Assembly (NCBI GenBank): GCA_963709875.1
Contig: CAVPYB010000005.1
Coordinates: 124,001-188,000, forward strand
Direction: 5' to 3'
Length of the DNA stretch: 64,000 nucleotides
Source of the DNA: JAQBDA01 sp963709875
GTDB lineage: Bacteria > Chloroflexota > Anaerolineae > Anaerolineales > UBA4823
Positions 44,614 to 54,246 of this stretch are shown in pieces; positions within the stretch are counted from its first letter, which is position 1, and each line of letters opens with the position of its first letter. A program made the position numbers and the translations under genes. Below the pieces are notes generated by a model. It had not been told where the DNA came from, did not search any database, and saw only the letters and a program-made list of their open reading frames with translations.

Positions 44614-45501
44614 ATGACCAACCTGATGCCTAAAAAACTCTGGCTTTTACTGCTTTTCTTGGTCATTTCGGCCGGATTGCTCCTCTCGCTGCGGGTGATT
44701 CCAAGGTACTTACCACTAACAGGTACCGAGCGCAGGCTGGCGGTGCAGGGCGTCTCTACGAACGCGGACTGGACGCCCATCGTGCGGAGGGTAAATGGCC
44801 TGGACATGCTCCTCGTGCCGGCAGGCTGTTTCCAGATGGGCGCCACCGATAGCCAGCTTCAAGAAGCCCTGGCATCGTGTGAGACGTATTACGGGGTGTA
44901 TGGCTGCCAGCACAGTTTCGAGAACGAGCAGCCTACCCACCAGGTGTGCATCACAAAACCATTTTGGATCGGCCAGACAGCGGTGACCAACCGGCAATAT
45001 GGCTCGAGCTCACATCAAAATATCGGATCCATCATCCCTGAGCCTGACTGGCCGCGTGAATCGGTGACTTGGCAGCAAGCGGCGGATTTCTGCCAGGAGC
45101 GTGGGGCGCGCTTGCCTACCGAGGCTGAATGGGAATATGCCGCCCGCGGTCCGGATGCGCTCATCTATCCGTGGGGGAATATCTACGATATCCACAAAGC
45201 GACGCTCAGAAAAATCAGCCCGGCGCCGGTGGGTAAGAAACCAGATGGCGCCTCATGGGTTGGAGCGCTGGATATGGGCGGCGGCATCGGTGAATGGGTG
45301 GATACTTGGTATGGTGCCTACACTTCTGAGACACAGACCGACCCCACAGGGCCACCGCAGGGGGAGCTGCGCATCGTACGGGGCGGCGATTGGTTTGCAC
45401 ACGCGGCATATTTTGTGCGCACGACTTTCCGTGATCCAAAAACCCCGGACTTTGCCACCTCATCTGTAGGCTTTCGCTGCGCCGGCGATTTCCTGCGATG
45501 A
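44614..45501 (+). CDS. Membrane-anchored formylglycine-generating-enzyme (SUMF1) domain protein
   Basis: 295 residues. An N-terminal helix (LWLLLLFLVISAGLLLSL) anchors or exports the protein. The FGE-sulfatase domain follows: LVPAGCFQMGATDSQ, ITKPFWIGQTAVTNRQY, RLPTEAEWEYAARG, WVGALDMGGGIGEWV and RGGDWF. SVGFRCAG closes the domain. The Cys pair of true copper-dependent FGEs is not evident in the usual place, so a scaffold or binding role is as likely as formylglycine formation. No sulfatase is nearby. Start weak; an ATG four codons on is possible. Its stop abuts a truncated cupin fragment on the other strand. Confidence 0.85.
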   Translation: MTNLMPKKLWLLLLFLVISAGLLLSLRVIPRYLPLTGTERRLAVQGVSTNADWTPIVRRVNGLDMLLVPAGCFQMGATDSQLQEALASCETYYGVYGCQHSFENEQPTHQVCITKPFWIGQTAVTNRQYGSSSHQNIGSIIPEPDWPRESVTWQQAADFCQERGARLPTEAEWEYAARGPDALIYPWGNIYDIHKATLRKISPAPVGKKPDGASWVGALDMGGGIGEWVDTWYGAYTSETQTDPTGPPQGELRIVRGGDWFAHAAYFVRTTFRDPKTPDFATSSVGFRCAGDFLR

Positions 45502-45502
45502 A

Positions 45503-45619
45503 CCTCGGGTCTGCCTCCGAGTGGATCATGTTGCGCGTTTTGCCATCCATCAAGTAGCGAATGTCCGCGCCCGCCGGCGATTTCGCATCAGGACGCTCTG
45601 GAAGCATGGTCGTTTTCAT
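45503..45619 (-). pseudogene. N-terminal fragment of a small cupin-like gene
   Basis: MKTTMLPERPDAKSPAGADI and about 18 more residues resemble the start of short cupins. Sequence similarity stops where the SUMF1 gene ends on the other strand (45501-45503). The ATG overlaps the acetyltransferase stop (ATGA), so it was once coupled to it. It now reads on antisense to SUMF1 without a cupin barrel. Confidence 0.4.
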
Positions 45620-46221
45620 ATTCTACCCACCTTTGCGGCTAGAGTGGATGGCGAAAGTTGTTCTTGCTCGATATCACGTATCACCCTGGCCGGATTCCCG
45701 GCAACGACTGTGTTCGCAGAAACATTCCGGGAGACGACTGCCCCTGCGCCGACCACGGCATTGCGGCCTACCCGCACTCCTGGCAGGAGGATGGCACCAC
45801 CCCCTAACCACACATTGTCCTCGATCACGATCGGTTTGGCTACTTCCCAGCCCTGGTTCCGGGCTTCCGCCCGAAGGTCATGGGCGGCGGTATAGATCTG
45901 GACGGCAGGCCCGATCATGACATGCCGACCAATGTGCACCTCGTTGCAATCCATAATGGTGCACTGGACATTCAGGAAGACATGGTCGCCGATATAAATA
46001 TTCCGACCGTAGCTGCAGTGGAAGGGCGGCTCTATGAACGAGTTCTGACCGATCTGTCCCAACAATTGTTGGAGGATGGAGTAGCGTTCCGGTTCAGCGG
46101 CGGTCTGATAGTAGAGCCGCAGCTGTAGCTTCGCCTTTTGGCGTTCGGCTTCCAGGTCGGGATCGAGACAATTATAGCTCTCTCCGGCCAGCATTTTCTC
46201 TTTTTCGGTTCTCGAGGGCAT
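45616..46221 (-). CDS. Maltose/galactoside O-acetyltransferase family protein
   Basis: 201 residues. N-terminal helical mac domain (TEKEKMLAGESYNCLDPDLEAER) then left-handed beta-helix hexapeptide repeats: INIY-type IYIGDHVFLNVQCTIMD, HIGRHVMIGPAVQIYTAAHD with the catalytic His, and VWLGGGAILLPGVRVGRNAVVGAGAVVSRNV. Acetylates a sugar 6-hydroxyl using acetyl-CoA; forms trimers. Length is normal for the family. The downstream cupin-like frame overlaps it. Confidence 0.93.
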   Translation of the reverse strand: MPSRTEKEKMLAGESYNCLDPDLEAERQKAKLQLRLYYQTAAEPERYSILQQLLGQIGQNSFIEPPFHCSYGRNIYIGDHVFLNVQCTIMDCNEVHIGRHVMIGPAVQIYTAAHDLRAEARNQGWEVAKPIVIEDNVWLGGGAILLPGVRVGRNAVVGAGAVVSRNVSANTVVAGNPARVIRDIEQEQLSPSTLAAKVGRI

Positions 46222-46263
46222 TGCGTGACTCCTGTTCTGTACCTGACCAGGATTCCGATGAAG

Positions 46264-47697
46264 CTACCTACGCCGGACTGCCAACCCCCAAACGACCAGC
46301 ACGCCGGCGGCCAGCAGGGCGACTGCCAGCAGCGCGCCCATGCTGGAAGTATTCGCTTTGGATTCCGCGGTTGAGGTCACGGAGGCCGTTGGAGAGAAGG
46401 CTGCCGTCGGCTGCAGCGTTGGTGTGTGTGGAAGCGGGGTGCGGGTGACGGTTGGCGTGGGCTGGGCGGGGGTGGCACGGGGGTTTCCGTCGGCGGCGGC
46501 GTGACGCGCAGGAGCAGCTGCTGCCCGGGCCGGATGATGGAATCGCCGAGTCGAGCCCATTCCAGGCCATCAGTTCGGTCAGGCTGACATCGTACAGGTC
46601 GGCGATCCAGGCCAGGTATTCGCCGCTCGCTGACAATGTGATAGTACCTGCCGTCGCTGGCCGGGGTGAGTTTCTCGATAGGCCGTGAGCGGGCGCGGGG
46701 TCGGGCTGGGGGTCACCTTGCCGGGATCGATCAGCAATTTCTGTCCGATCTGCAAGGGCCAATCGACCTGCAAACCGTTCAGGGCCAGGATGCGTGTCCA
46801 CTTTGACGTTGTACGCCTCGGCGATGCGTGATCAGCGCCTGGTAGGGCTGCACTTCGTGTACGATTTTGCCCTCGGCATCCGGGGTCTGCCTAACAGGAC
46901 CATCCCGACCGGGGTGGGGGTGGCGTAGCCTTCGGTGCTGGTGGAGGGGATGAAGAGCTTCTGCCCCAACCAACAGGCCATCCTCCCGAGAGAGATTGTT
47001 CCAGACCTCCAGGTCTCGGATGGTAATTTGATAGGCGATGGCAATCGACCAGAATGACTGCCCGGCCTGGACGATGTGGTAAATCCTGCCATCCGGCGTC
47101 GGGCGTGGCGATCTTGACCGGGATGATGATCTGCGAGACCGGAGGGTGCTGGGTTTGCACCGCTCCCGGGTTCAGCACCCGGCACGGTTTGTATTCACCG
47201 CAGGCCTTGTCGGAGGTATAGGCAGCCTGCAAGATGTAATAATATCTGCCTTCGGCAGCCTGGGCCACGCCCGCGCCCACATGGCAGTAAGCCGGGTTGA
47301 TGGCCGGGCGCATGTGCTCGGGATCGGCCCAGACCTGCATGATCTCATCGATGCCCATATTGCCGACGGCGAAATTCTCGGTCGCCCAGACGGTCGCTCC
47401 GCCGCCATAGCCGGCCGCAGCGATGCGGCCGCGCACATCGCCGATATGCCAGGACATATTGTTGGCTGCCATGATCTCGGCGGTGTTCTGCGCGACGGCG
47501 TTGACAATCGGGTCTTCGATCAGGGCGGGCAACCCATGCGGAGACGCGCAGGGTGTTCATCGCCAGGATCAATTCGCTGCGGGATACGGATCCCGATTGA
47601 GCCAGGACCTTTGGTTGGTAGGCTGGTGCAGCCAGCAACCAAACCAGCAGCAGGCAGGTATGGAGGATGGTTTGAATCGTTTACGATGGCTTTTTAT
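46264..47697 (-). pseudogene. Decayed secreted CAP-LysM protein with C-terminal anchor
   Basis: Pieces in several frames join in this order: a signal peptide near 47600-47690 (LLLVWLLAAPAYQPKVLA); a CAP/SCP domain (ELILAMNTLR, AQNTAEIMAANNMSWHIGDV, WATENFAVGN, ILQAAY); LysM-type repeats (HIVQAGQSFWSIAIAYQI; VQPYQALITIAEAYN-like; ASGEYLAWIADLYDVSLTEL); a Thr/Pro linker; and a membrane helix ending WGLAVRRR. At least six indels lie between them. The intact protein would have been a wall- or matrix-binding secreted CAP protein of about 470 residues. The ends and the start codon are approximate. Confidence 0.7.
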
Positions 47698-47736
47698 CAT
47701 GCGCCACTATCCGTTGGCTTGCCAGGAACGAGTCTA

Positions 47737-48976
47737 TCACAAGTTATTGCGGAAGAACTCCACCGTGCGCAGCATGGCCTGGTCGAAATAGGGCGAAATC
47801 AGATTGTGCCCGCCGCCTTCGTAGCTGTATAACTCGTATGCTTTGCCATTTTCCTGCAGCACGCCAGCCAGATCGAAGGAGTAGCCGATATTCACAACGG
47901 TGTCATCCTCGGCATGATGGAGTTGCAGCGGTCTGTTGAGATACTCGATATTTTCTGTGAGGGAGACAGCCTTCCAGAATTCCACCCCGGTGTCTGGCCT
48001 TCCATATGTTTCGAAGATCTGCTGCGATCTCCTGCGCGGGCTGGCGGCAGCCTGGTCGTCGCTGCTTTCCGGCGGCCGGTAGGTGGTATCGTTGATGCCG
48101 TATTTTGCCAGGTCCATCGTAGCTGTAGACTGCCCCAGCCCAGATCACCCCAGCTTTGACTTCCGGCTCGACGAGCATCGCCCGCAAGACCAGGTTGCCG
48201 GCCATGCTGTGACCCCACATGCCGATGCCTTGTGGATCGATGATGTCCAGCGTCTGCAGGCTCTTGAGGGCGGCGATCGAGTCGATGGTGTAGCCGGGCG
48301 AGAAATACGACCCGGAAGCTTCTCCCTCGGAGCTGCCATGTCCGCGGTAATCGATCTTCATGACCACAAAACCATCTCGCGCCAGGTAATCAACGTATGC
48401 CGTGTAGCGTTCTGCGGTCCGGTAGGCTTCCGGCGGGATATAGCCGTGGTTGAACACGATCGCCTTGAACCGGCCTGGCGGGGGGTCCGCCGCCGGGATG
48501 GTCAGCAGGCCATAGATCTTGTTTCCTTCCGAGAGATAGCTGACGATGTACTGGTGGTAGTAGAAGGTCGGGTCAAGCTCCTGCTCGAATGTGATCGCAC
48601 TGCCGGTGATCTCCAGCTCACGCAGGTACTCGATGGTGATCTCCCTGCCGACTTCGAGGGCTGGCGCAGCTGCCGTTGGAGCCGTCGTTGCTGTGCCTGT
48701 TGGTGCGTTGGTGCTGGTCGGAATGCCTGTGCCGCTCGGGCCTACGGTGGGTGAGGGTGCCGCGGTGATGCTCGCAGGCGCCGGGTCGATGCTCGTCGGT
48801 GCGGCGCCTGCAGCGGGCTGGATGGCGGTTTCGGCTGGAAGAGGCTCGGCAGGTGCATCCGGGAGGATAGCAGCAATCCCAGGTGGGGGCGATTCGCCAG
48901 CTCCAGCGCGGCTGCAGCCCGCGGTGAACGACAGGAAAACCAATAGAAGGGGGATCAGGTATATTTTCGAAGCCAT
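47737..48976 (-). pseudogene. Alpha/beta hydrolase lipoprotein, one frameshift
   Basis: The N-terminus has a lipobox (LSFTAGC) and an Ala/Pro/Thr-rich linker of about 80 residues. An alpha/beta hydrolase of the S9/dienelactone type follows: KAIVFNHGYIPPEAYRT oxyanion strand, MKIDYRGHG, and nucleophile Ser in MWGHSMAGN. The frame is lost near 48115 (after AVYSYDG). The remaining frame (DLAKYGINDTTYRP onward) supplies the acid Asp in HHAEDDTVVN and the His in EGGGHNL, ending at 47737. Repaired length is about 412 residues. With one indel repaired it is a complete esterase/peptidase. Confidence 0.8.
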
Positions 48977-49154
48977 AGCTGTAGATCTTTTGCGTAGTTT
49001 GGGGATGCGCCTACGCTACAACCCAACCGATTGTACCTGCTGTTGCTTGCACCCTACCTGAATAGTAGGTTAGAATCTTTGCCAGCTTCAACTAGCGCGG
49101 GATTATTGGATAAACCTTCGGTTAATATCTCTGCTTGATAATCAGGAGAAAACC

Positions 49155-50180
49155 ATGAAATCTATAAAGGACCAACAGCAAGCATTACCGGTGCGCTCAT
49201 CTCGCAGCTCGGCAGGCTGGCCCGAGGAAGTGCTCCCGCTGTTCGAGCGGTCGATCACCACGGAGTACGCCTCGCTGACTGCCAAAGGCCAGCCGATCAC
49301 CTATCCGGTCACGCCGTATATTGGTGATGATGGCCTGACCCTGGATGTCTCCACCGGGCTGACCTATCCCAGCAAGGCAGAGCGCGCCCGGCGCAACCCG
49401 AAAGTGGCGCTGCTGTACTCCGACCCGACCGGATCCGGCTTGAGCAAACCCCCGGTGGTGCTGGTCCAGGGTCTGGCAGCCGTCCGCGATGCGGACCTGC
49501 AGGCCAACACCGACCGCTATATACGCGAGAGTTTCGCCAAGCTGCCGGAGGCTTACTCGGGGACGCCGGTATTCCTGCTGCGCAGCATGACATGGTATTT
49601 CGTGCGCATTTGGATCCAGGTCACCCCATTGCGGATGCTGTGGTGGCCGGATGGGGACCTGGAGCGCCAACCAGAGCGCTGGGAAGCAGCTGAAGGTCTC
49701 GCTGCCACCGAGTCGGACCCCGCCCCGCAGGGTAAGCCTCTCGGAACATGGCATCCAGGTGTGGCGGATTGGCGTCCAGGGGCGGATTACGCCGTCCAGA
49801 ACATGGGCGACCCGGTGCTTACGCTCGTCGATGAGGATGGGTTCCCATACCCGATGCGCGTACGGGGGACAACTCTGGCTGCGGATGGTTTTCTGTTCAA
49901 TCTGGTTTCAGGATTACCAGGCGACCTTCAGGGCGCGGCCAGCCTGACCTTCCACACCCATCCGGAGAATTTCACCAGCCAGCAGAACATGGTGTTCAGC
50001 GGAGTTGTGGAAGCAGGGGGGAAGTTCGTCGTTGAGAAGCAGCTCGGCGACTGGTCTCTGCCCGCTTCCAGGCTCAAGGCAACCCTGACATATTTCGACC
50101 GCAGGCGCAAGCTCGTTCCGCGGTTGAAGGAAGAGGCCCAAAGGCGCGGGCAGGCGGTACCAGTACTGAAATTCCCGTAG
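49155..50180 (+). CDS. Pyridoxamine-phosphate-oxidase-fold flavin/F420-type protein
   Basis: 341 residues, roughly twice a single split-barrel domain. LTAKGQPITYPVTPYI, TYPSKAERARRNPKVALLY and GLAAVRDADLQANTDRY match the PNPOx-like split barrel that binds FMN or F420. The second half (GDPVLTLVDEDGFPYPMRVRG; SLTFHTHPENFTSQQNMVFSG) is a degenerate repeat of the same fold. It probably reduces or oxidises a small molecule; cofactor and substrate are unknown. Start ATG after AGGAGAAAACC. Confidence 0.78.
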   Translation: MKSIKDQQQALPVRSSRSSAGWPEEVLPLFERSITTEYASLTAKGQPITYPVTPYIGDDGLTLDVSTGLTYPSKAERARRNPKVALLYSDPTGSGLSKPPVVLVQGLAAVRDADLQANTDRYIRESFAKLPEAYSGTPVFLLRSMTWYFVRIWIQVTPLRMLWWPDGDLERQPERWEAAEGLAATESDPAPQGKPLGTWHPGVADWRPGADYAVQNMGDPVLTLVDEDGFPYPMRVRGTTLAADGFLFNLVSGLPGDLQGAASLTFHTHPENFTSQQNMVFSGVVEAGGKFVVEKQLGDWSLPASRLKATLTYFDRRRKLVPRLKEEAQRRGQAVPVLKFP

Positions 50181-50210
50181 AAAGATCCCAGTTTGCGTGT
50201 AGCCGAGGGG

Positions 50211-50549
50211 TTATTTGGAGGGCGTGGATCGCAGGAGGAGATACAGGACTGCACTGCCCAGCAAGGCGGCGATGATCCCCCCGAGCGCTAGGCTGTAGTA
50301 TCCAGATAGCGTTGTCGAGTTGATCAGGTCGGCCGGGACGTTAGCATCTGTAAAGTAGTTATTGAACTCGTTCCATTTCTCTGATACCGCTGTGACCCCC
50401 AGGAACCCGCCGGCACCCCAGGCAAGCGCAGACAGACCGGCGGCTGCCCAGTGGCGTAGGGTAAATTTCCAGCCAATGAATATTCTACCGGCGATTGCGA
50501 TTAAAACAATCGCCACAATCACGATACCGAATATGAGCAGTACTAGCAT
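50211..50549 (-). CDS. Small membrane protein paired with caspase-like gene
   Basis: 112 residues, three membrane helices. The last part, LSGYYSLALGGIIAALLGSAVLYLLL, is similar in pattern to PAGYFSIALAAILGGGVFCLVLYLLE inside the caspase-like protein encoded 38 bases upstream, so it probably shares ancestry with that protein's membrane module. It is likely in one transcript with it. Function unknown. Confidence 0.75.
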   Translation of the reverse strand: MLVLLIFGIVIVAIVLIAIAGRIFIGWKFTLRHWAAAGLSALAWGAGGFLGVTAVSEKWNEFNNYFTDANVPADLINSTTLSGYYSLALGGIIAALLGSAVLYLLLRSTPSK

Positions 50550-50587
50550 TGTTACTTACCAGATCCTTCCATGCGCAGGTGGGAAAT

Positions 50588-52903
50588 CTAACGGGAGACC
50601 CGTATAATCGCCAGGCTGTTGACCAGCCCAGCGAGTGCCACCGCTGCCAGCGGCATCAACAAAATTTCTTCTGAATACAGACTTAGGTAAGCCGGCAGCG
50701 ACCAGGCTGCTGCCAGCGTTACCGATAATACCCACTTCAACTTGGGCTTGTCTCTAGCGAGCACTTGCCCGGTGGCAAAGCCGGCCAGCGCCCAGCCGAT
50801 CAGCAGGCTGAAGAACGCATTGGTGATCTGTGCCAGGAATAAGGCAAACAGCCAGCCGGTGATATATAAGACCGTTACAGTGATATATGGATTAGCCAGT
50901 ATGGTAGAGATAATCCCCGTTGCAGACCTGGGGGGTGTCATGGACCTGGACCGTTGAGAGGTCCCTGCTGGAACATCGACTGGCGGGATGGAGACGGCGA
51001 GATTTGGATCACCGGTGACCATTGAGCCGGGCAAACCGGTATCGGGAACTGGCAGGTAGCGCTCGAGCAGGTAGAGCACCAGGCAGAACACTCCCCCCCC
51101 AAGAATGGCTGCCAGGGCTATGCTGAAATACCCGGCAGGATTTAACCAACTGATTACATCCGAGGGGAGATATGGCTCAACAGCAGCTGAAACAAATGTC
51201 TCCCATTGATCTATAAACGGAACTGCGCCAAGGTAACCCCCTATCGTGCCGGCAAGCCCTGCCAGCAATGCCATCCCGACCCTGCGGATGTCGAGCAGGC
51301 CAACCAATACCACCTTCTGGTTGAGAAGTAGCTGGGGGCGAAGTAGGATAGCAAGGCCAGTGATGCAGTAGTACAGGTAGTCGGCGGCTAACATGAAGAT
51401 TTGGGTTTGAGTAAGCAGTGACAGATATATGGGTATCGCCCAGATCACTGCCAGGGTGGCTGATGCAACCCATCGGTAGCGGGGTGTTGTGCGGAAAAGC
51501 AGGTATCCCGTAACTAAACCTGCCACCCCCAGACCAATAAAGTAGCCGATCATATTATTAAGGATCAAGGCGAACAGCAAGGCGGCTACCTGGCCCAGGC
51601 TTATGCCAGCAGCAACGAGCATATAAGGCAACGGGTCAACTGCGACAGTTGTAAGACCAGCCTTTGGCTGGCTCGGAGATATTGGCACGGAAGCGTCGGG
51701 CGTCCTGGAAGTCAATTCGACGGTCTGGCTCGCTGCGGCCCGCGCAGGCTCAGCGGTCAGAGACTGTTCAGCTTGAGGCGTTATTTCGGGCGCATCCTGG
51801 ACCTGTTCTGTGGGAAGGGCAGCCTCCGGGGTGGCTGCCGGTACAGCGGTTTCCGGTGCTTCGATTTCGGGTACACCGATCTCTGGCACGGAGGAGACGG
51901 TCGCAGCCGTTATGGCATGGCCTTCCTCTTCCTGGGGTCCCAGGCTCGCCAGGACTGCCTGGGCAGCAGTGGATACATTGCGGCTGTCGTCCTTTGACAG
52001 TTGCTCCAGTGCGAGCCGGGCGGAAAGTGCCATACCGCGATCGCTGCCGGAGAGCAGGCGCTGCAGGTCCTGTACTGCTCCCTGGCGGACGCCGGTGAAT
52101 GGGCTCTCGAGGGCACTCCGCAGCTCGGCAGGCAGATCAACCGGTTGGATTACCGGACTTGGGTTGTGGGCGATGACGATGGTACCCTGCTGGCGGTAGG
52201 ACCATTTGGCGGGCGTCTGGCGGGGGGTCTCGGTGACGACCTTTTCGTAAACATAATCGTAGAGCTCATCCAGGGTGATCTGCCCGTCGGCATCCGTATC
52301 GGCTGACCCGCTGCGCAAACCCTCCACCAGATGGCGGGTGAAGACTGAGGTCTGCGCTTCGCCGACCAGGTCATCGCCCTCCCAGGCGTATTGGGTGGCA
52401 TCGCTGGCAGTCAGGATGATGCGCCCGTAGCCCTTGCCCTCGAATGTCGTAGCAGTACCAACGCTGGCACCCAACCCGCCTTTGCTGCGCCCGTATGCAC
52501 CACTGTGGCAGCAATCTAAGACAAGGACCTGGCGGCGGGAGATGCTGCGGTCCATCAGGCTGGTGATGAAAGGCGCTTCGATGGAGGTGGCGCTGAGCAG
52601 CTCGCGTTCGGTATCCTGGACAGCCAGATAGAGCTGACCGTTATCGTCCAGGACGCCGTGCCCGGAGAAGTACAGCAGCAGCAGGTCATCACGTTGGTTG
52701 TTGTTGAAGAAAGAAGCCATCGAGCGCCGCACGGCTGCGAAGGGCTGGTTTTCGAGGGCATCCACCCGGTCGAACCCGCCGATCTGGGGGTCGCGCAGCA
52801 GCTCGCCGAGCTGGCTTACATCCTGGGGTGGTGAAACCAGCTTGGCCAGGCTGGGGTCGTGGTATTCGTTATTCCCGATCAGCAGAGCAAGTCTATGAGA
52901 CAT
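50588..52903 (-). CDS. Caspase-like (peptidase C14) protein with EF-hand and large membrane module
   Basis: 771 residues. The caspase fold occupies about 1-250, with His82 in YFSGHG and Cys132 in LDCCHSGA as the catalytic dyad. An EF-hand calcium loop DTDADGQITLDE lies at 202-213, just before the small-subunit-like region. A helical stretch with HEAT-like SARLALEQLSKDD follows, then an acidic Pro/Glu-rich linker (about 330-430), and about twelve membrane helices to the end. By family, such proteases cleave after Arg/Lys or Asp and often act in stress or abortive defence responses. Calcium control is suggested by the EF-hand. The second copy of the membrane-helix pattern hints at an internal duplication. 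Confidence 0.88.
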   Translation of the reverse strand: MSHRLALLIGNNEYHDPSLAKLVSPPQDVSQLGELLRDPQIGGFDRVDALENQPFAAVRRSMASFFNNNQRDDLLLLYFSGHGVLDDNGQLYLAVQDTERELLSATSIEAPFITSLMDRSISRRQVLVLDCCHSGAYGRSKGGLGASVGTATTFEGKGYGRIILTASDATQYAWEGDDLVGEAQTSVFTRHLVEGLRSGSADTDADGQITLDELYDYVYEKVVTETPRQTPAKWSYRQQGTIVIAHNPSPVIQPVDLPAELRSALESPFTGVRQGAVQDLQRLLSGSDRGMALSARLALEQLSKDDSRNVSTAAQAVLASLGPQEEEGHAITAATVSSVPEIGVPEIEAPETAVPAATPEAALPTEQVQDAPEITPQAEQSLTAEPARAAASQTVELTSRTPDASVPISPSQPKAGLTTVAVDPLPYMLVAAGISLGQVAALLFALILNNMIGYFIGLGVAGLVTGYLLFRTTPRYRWVASATLAVIWAIPIYLSLLTQTQIFMLAADYLYYCITGLAILLRPQLLLNQKVVLVGLLDIRRVGMALLAGLAGTIGGYLGAVPFIDQWETFVSAAVEPYLPSDVISWLNPAGYFSIALAAILGGGVFCLVLYLLERYLPVPDTGLPGSMVTGDPNLAVSIPPVDVPAGTSQRSRSMTPPRSATGIISTILANPYITVTVLYITGWLFALFLAQITNAFFSLLIGWALAGFATGQVLARDKPKLKWVLSVTLAAAWSLPAYLSLYSEEILLMPLAAVALAGLVNSLAIIRVSR

Positions 52904-53034
52904 CTGGAGTGAACCCGATCTAGTAAAGCGATGATAGGATCCAGCAGATGGCTTTGACGATGGGGAGGAGCCTGCTGGTTATTCGTACCTACATTGTAGT
53001 ATTTTTCCGCAAAATGTCAAATTATAGGGGTGAT

Positions 53035-53604
53035 TCAAGCGTTTTGAAGCATGTGGTTGAAGACAGCCATTGCCAACTTGGTGTCCTGACAGGCACGGTG
53101 AGCACCCTCGATATAGATGCCGCACTGGCGGGCGGCATTAGTCAGGCTTTGCCAGCGGGGTGTGCCGTAGCGGCCGCGGCTCTGGCCGTAGAAAGCGGCA
53201 TATAGGCGCATGATGCAAAAGGAGGAGAACAAATTCTCCTCCCAGGGGATGCCGTATAAAGCATGCGTCTGGCGCATCATTCGCAGGTCGAACTCAGCAT
53301 TGTAAATTCCAACGTAGTGCCCATGGAGGAGCTCTTCTACCTTTGGCCACACCTGCTCCCAGGAGGGGGCATCACTCACCAGCGTGTCGGTAATATTGTG
53401 CACCAGAACAGCGTCCCAGGGGATGCTGCGTGTGGGACGTACCAGAGAATCGAACAGCACCGACCCGGAGCTATCGATCAGGCAGATCTCGACGATCTGG
53501 GCGTCCGCGTGCAGTCCGGTGGTCTCAGTGTCCAGGAAGAGTGGGTCAAACCCGTTGTAGTAGCTGGCGTGCTGGACCGCCCGCAGCCTGTCGCTGGATG
53601 GCAT
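53035..53604 (-). CDS. DEDDh 3'-5' exonuclease (DnaQ-like)
   Basis: 189 residues. Exonuclease motifs: Exo I LDTETTG (Asp25, Glu27), Exo II YNAEFDLRM (Asp106), Exo III HRACQDT (His169, Asp174). All four metal ligands plus the His of DEDDh are present. Degrades single-stranded DNA or RNA or proofreads; the protein has no polymerase part. It lies 16 bases after the lipoprotein gene and 131 bases before the caspase-like gene on the same strand. Confidence 0.9.
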   Translation of the reverse strand: MPSSDRLRAVQHASYYNGFDPLFLDTETTGLHADAQIVEICLIDSSGSVLFDSLVRPTRSIPWDAVLVHNITDTLVSDAPSWEQVWPKVEELLHGHYVGIYNAEFDLRMMRQTHALYGIPWEENLFSSFCIMRLYAAFYGQSRGRYGTPRWQSLTNAARQCGIYIEGAHRACQDTKLAMAVFNHMLQNA

Positions 53605-53620
53605 CTGGCCTCGATTGTCT

Positions 53621-54220
53621 TTATTGCGCCAGCCGCGCCTGGAAGCCCGCCAGGTCGGTAGCGATCAGGGAATCGACCAGTGCCCGGACTTGGTTAAGCC
53701 CAAGCCCCGTGCCAGAGACCAGGTAGTAGTTGCCATTCTCGGTCCAGTGCAGGCTGACCCCACCCTGAGACTCGAAGGAGTAGCCCGGCTGCCCGCGCGC
53801 CTGCAGCGGGGTTCCGGAGGCGGCGGCAGCCTCCCAGGCAACCGAAGCCGCATCCCCGCCCATGATCTGTACGCCCTGTGTCTCGCCGTACAGCTCCAGG
53901 CTGAAACCGGTCGCATCGGCATACGAGCGCTCTACATCAACCGCTACACCCTGCGCGCTCGGCTCCAACCAGAAATAGGTCAGCGTGGAGATACCAGTGT
54001 TCTCCAGGCCGCTCTGCATCTGCTGCGGCATGAAGACGGTCGAGCCGGAAGGGCTGGTGTCTGCGGGTGGGGCTGCTGAAGCGTCAGATTGACTGTCAGC
54101 CGGTGCAGTAGTGCCCGTGGGGGTGTCCCCGCCGAAAGGAAGATTGCATGCTGACAGAAGGCTGGCTGCCAACAGGCAGGCCAGGAAAATGGTAAGTGTC
54201 ATTGCTGTACGCTTTGCCAT
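53621..54220 (-). CDS. Secreted lipoprotein with Ser/Pro/Thr linker, unknown fold
   Basis: 199 residues from the ATG after AAGGAGCGCGGC. Lipobox LLSAC; a short Gly/Pro/Thr-rich linker; then a compact domain (FWLEPSAQGVAVDVERSYAD; GGDAASVAWEAAAASGTPLQ; GNYYLVSGTGLGLNQVRALV) that I do not recognise. An IS1182-type element sits 20-26 bases upstream of the start codon, so native transcription has very probably been cut off or replaced. Confidence 0.75.
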   Translation of the reverse strand: MAKRTAMTLTIFLACLLAASLLSACNLPFGGDTPTGTTAPADSQSDASAAPPADTSPSGSTVFMPQQMQSGLENTGISTLTYFWLEPSAQGVAVDVERSYADATGFSLELYGETQGVQIMGGDAASVAWEAAAASGTPLQARGQPGYSFESQGGVSLHWTENGNYYLVSGTGLGLNQVRALVDSLIATDLAGFQARLAQ

Positions 54221-54246
54221 GCCGCGCTCCTTATAAGTCATGTATG

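Noticed and set aside
48591..49061. Ala/Val/Gly-rich plus-strand frame opposite the hydrolase linker
   Set aside because: Antisense of the Ala/Pro/Thr-rich linker of the lipoprotein; no start site.
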